From assembly GCA_027021605.1 (NCBI GenBank), contig JALUUA010000350.1, forward strand, positions 1-22,153: 22,153 bases of DNA. Direction: 5' to 3'. Of the stretch, positions 21,060 through 22,153 are shown piece by piece. The notes under the pieces were generated by a model that worked only from the letters and a program-made list of their open reading frames with translations, was not told where the DNA came from and made no database searches. The DNA comes from Candidatus Bipolaricaulota bacterium. Lineage in GTDB: Bacteria; Bipolaricaulota; Bipolaricaulia; RBG-16-55-9. The translations under genes were made by a program, and so were the position numbers. The first letter of the stretch is position 1. Each line of letters opens with the position of its first letter.

Positions 21060-21965
21060 TTACGGGCAATTCTCCCGAAGGGCTGCCAGCACCCGCTCGA
21101 CGATCCCCACGCCCGCGTTCCGTTGGGCCTCTTCCGTCTGCGCCCCGATGTGCGGCGTGGTGATCACCCGAGGGTGGTCAGGGAGGCGGGGGTCTTCCCA
21201 GACGTCCGCGGCGTAGCCCGAGAGCTTCCCCGCATCGAGGGCTTGCAGAATTGCCCGCTCGTCCACCACGCCGGCGCGGGCCGTGTTCACCAGCCAGGCC
21301 CCCTCCCGCATGCGCGCGATCGCGTCCCCGCCGAGGAGCCCCCGCGTCCCCTCCGTGAGCGGGACGTGGAGGGTCACCCCGTCGCTTTGCGCCAGCAAGT
21401 CCTCCAGGGGGACCCGCTCCACGATCCCGGGGGGCCCCGCCTCCGGGAGGACGTCGTACCCCCGAACGCGCATCCCGAAGGCGCGTGCCAGCTCGGCCAC
21501 CCGGCTCCCGACCTGCCCCAGGCCCACGATCCCCAGCGCCTGGCCCCGGAGCTCCCGGCCGTAGCGCTTGGGCTTCTCCCGCTCCCGGAACGCTCGGTCC
21601 AGCTGGCGGTTGAGCGCGATCATCAGCCCCAGGGTCAGTTCGGCTACGGCGTTGGCGTTGGCCCCCGGGGTGTTGAGAACGAGGACCCCGCGCTCGCGGG
21701 CCGCGGAGAGGTCGACGTTGTCCAGCCCCGTGCCCGCGCGCCCGATCACCCGCAGGCGCCCCGCCCGGTCGAGGAGTTCGCGGTCCACGCGGGTGCGGCT
21801 CCTTATCAGCAGGGCGTCGAACTCCCCTACGATGTCCAAGAGGTCCCCGCGGGCGATCCCGGGGCGGTGGACGACCTCGATGTCGGGCTCGGCCTCCAGC
21901 CGCGCCAGCGCCTCCGGGTGGAGGGGGTCGCTCGCCAGGATGCGATACTTCCTTGTCGCGCTCAT
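21060..21965 (-). CDS. serA: D-3-phosphoglycerate dehydrogenase-like (short SerA) 2-hydroxyacid dehydrogenase
   Basis: NAD-dependent D-2-hydroxyacid dehydrogenase, probably the first step of serine synthesis. From ATG 21965 it has 301 residues. Signatures: GRAGTGLDNVDL (76-87), NTPGANANAVAELTLGL (98-114), nucleotide fold GIVGLGQVGSRVA (145-157), catalytic Arg230 in NTARAGVV, and His272 in TPHIGAQTEEA. The loop carrying the usual catalytic Glu (DVFxxEP type) is shortened to DVWEDP (254-259). No ACT or other C-terminal regulatory domain is present, so allosteric serine control is not expected. An upstream start at 22076 would extend through the regulatory gap and is rejected. The SerA assignment is by the GAxT-type C-terminus; other hydroxyacid dehydrogenases are possible. 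Confidence 0.85.
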   Translation of the reverse strand: MSATRKYRILASDPLHPEALARLEAEPDIEVVHRPGIARGDLLDIVGEFDALLIRSRTRVDRELLDRAGRLRVIGRAGTGLDNVDLSAARERGVLVLNTPGANANAVAELTLGLMIALNRQLDRAFREREKPKRYGRELRGQALGIVGLGQVGSRVAELARAFGMRVRGYDVLPEAGPPGIVERVPLEDLLAQSDGVTLHVPLTEGTRGLLGGDAIARMREGAWLVNTARAGVVDERAILQALDAGKLSGYAADVWEDPRLPDHPRVITTPHIGAQTEEAQRNAGVGIVERVLAALRENCP

Positions 21966-21973
21966 GGGCCACC

Positions 21974-22002
21974 ATGATCGCCCAAGGGGACGGGGGTTGC
22001 AA
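21974..22002 (-). promoter_or_regulatory. Candidate promoter for serA, possibly leaderless
   Basis: On the minus strand TTGCAA (22002-21997), a 17-base spacer, then GATCAT (21979-21974), a 4-of-6 match to TATAAT. The start site would fall within about two bases of ATG 21965, so the mRNA would be nearly leaderless, consistent with the lack of a good ribosome binding site. The -35 sits in a perfect 12-base palindrome. Confidence 0.3.
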
Positions 22003-22022
22003 CCCTTGTCTGTCGTTGCAAC
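21994..22022 (+). promoter_or_regulatory. Pair of GTTGCAAC palindromes upstream of serA
   Basis: GGGTTGCAACCC (21994-22005) is a perfect palindrome, and GTTGCAAC (22015-22022) is an 8-base palindrome with the same core, centres 19 bases apart. Two identical symmetric cores between divergently arranged starts look like an operator pair for a dimeric repressor, or are simply -35 boxes usable on either strand. No regulator is encoded in the window. Confidence 0.4.
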
Positions 22023-22062
22023 CGCTAGCGCATCTGGCACGTACCCAGTTTTGAAAGAGAAG

Positions 22063-22111
22063 CCTCCTGAGGGCAAGCTTGCGAAGAGAAGAGAGATAAG
22101 CCCTCAGGAGG
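22063..22111 (+). promoter_or_regulatory. Leader stem that hides a Shine-Dalgarno sequence
   Basis: CCTCCTGAGGGC (22063-22074) and GCCCTCAGGAGG (22100-22111) are perfect 12-base inverted copies with a 25-base loop. The right arm contains AGGAGG, which lies 9 bases before a GTG at 22121. Pairing would bury the ribosome binding site, as in translational attenuators, riboswitches or transposase leaders. The palindrome GCAAGCTTGC (22073-22082) overlaps the base of the left arm and could form a competing small structure. No T tract follows, so a terminator is unlikely. Confidence 0.6.
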
Positions 22112-22120
22112 TGAGCATTC

Positions 22121-22153
22121 GTGACGCGGGAATGGTACAGACACGTGGCTCGT
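22121..22153 (+). CDS. Start of an unidentified protein (cut by right edge)
   Basis: GTG at 22121 follows AGGAGG (22106-22111) at the ideal 9-base distance and opens an 11-codon frame, MTREWYRHVAR, with no stop before the window ends. A downstream ATG at 22132 in another frame is too far from the ribosome binding site. Eleven residues are too few to identify the family. The hidden ribosome binding site upstream means expression is probably regulated at translation; a transposase of the IS200/IS605 type, whose leaders do this, is one possibility, a metabolic gene under a riboswitch-like control another. Confidence 0.5.
   Translation, partial: MTREWYRHVAR

Noticed and set aside
21966..22076. 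Longer serA starting at 22076
   Set aside because: Reads through the palindrome pair and has no family similarity; ATG 21965 begins the expected fold.
22063..22111. Inverted repeat as insertion sequence ends
   Set aside because: Arms are only 25 bases apart, with no transposase between; overlap with a ribosome binding site fits a leader better, although a transposase gene downstream cannot be excluded.
1..22153. tRNA, rRNA or SRP RNA genes
   Set aside because: Gaps are all under 160 bases and none shows a tRNA-like cloverleaf or conserved rRNA sequence by eye.

Overview
The window is GC-rich, almost wall-to-wall bacterial housekeeping DNA. I see 22 complete protein genes, one gene cut by the left edge and one probable gene start cut by the right edge. 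No rRNA, tRNA, CRISPR array or complete insertion sequence was seen, and no gap reaches 300 bases. An SLH-domain, coiled-coil, C-terminal-anchor protein resembling the Omp-alpha class of Thermotoga suggests a cell with an outer membrane. A SPOUT methyltransferase of the COG4752 type beside trmD, an accBC-ffh-rpsP-khpA-trmD-rplS-lepB block and the high GC would fit a deep-branching, perhaps thermophilic, uncultured lineage (Bipolaricaulota-like is one guess). The phylum cannot be fixed from this sequence.

Layout. (1) 2-1631 (+): accB (3' part) and accC, biotin carrier and biotin carboxylase of acetyl-CoA carboxylase. (2) 1786-6898 (+): ffh, rpsP, khpA, trmD, a second SPOUT methyltransferase, rplS and lepB, a block for translation and protein export; rimM, often found between khpA and trmD, is absent. 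(3) 7052-7792 (+): the Omp-alpha-like protein. (4) 7806-9658 (-): tig and clpP, overlapping, behind their own candidate promoter. (5) 9711-12464 (-): panB, hicB, hicA, a Phd/RelB-like antitoxin, a RelE/ParE-like toxin and panE. Two toxin-antitoxin pairs thus sit between two pantothenate genes, with short or overlapping junctions except for one 80-base gap. (6) 12549-17817 (+): an amidohydrolase, an SLC13-like permease, a tandem universal stress protein and a KefB-type antiporter with RCK domains. (7) 17814-20965 (-): ftsH then dxr. (8) 21060-21965 (-): a short SerA-type dehydrogenase. (9) 22022-22153: a leader whose 12-bp stem buries the ribosome binding site of a gene that starts at 22121 and runs off the window.

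Window-wide signals. Hexanucleotide-periodic low-complexity tracts recur at gene tails, linkers and leaders (khpA, rpsP, the SPOUT methyltransferase, the rplS leader, lepB, tig, ftsH, the antiporter). Four candidate promoters have a -35 element starting TTGCA instead of TTGACA. A 12-mer, TTGCAACCCCCG, occurs both at the ffh promoter and upstream of serA.

Candidates for something new are the toxin-antitoxin pairs inside the pantothenate operon, the ribosome-binding-site-hiding leader at the right edge, and the hexamer tracts. All function calls come from motif recognition by eye; no database search was run.
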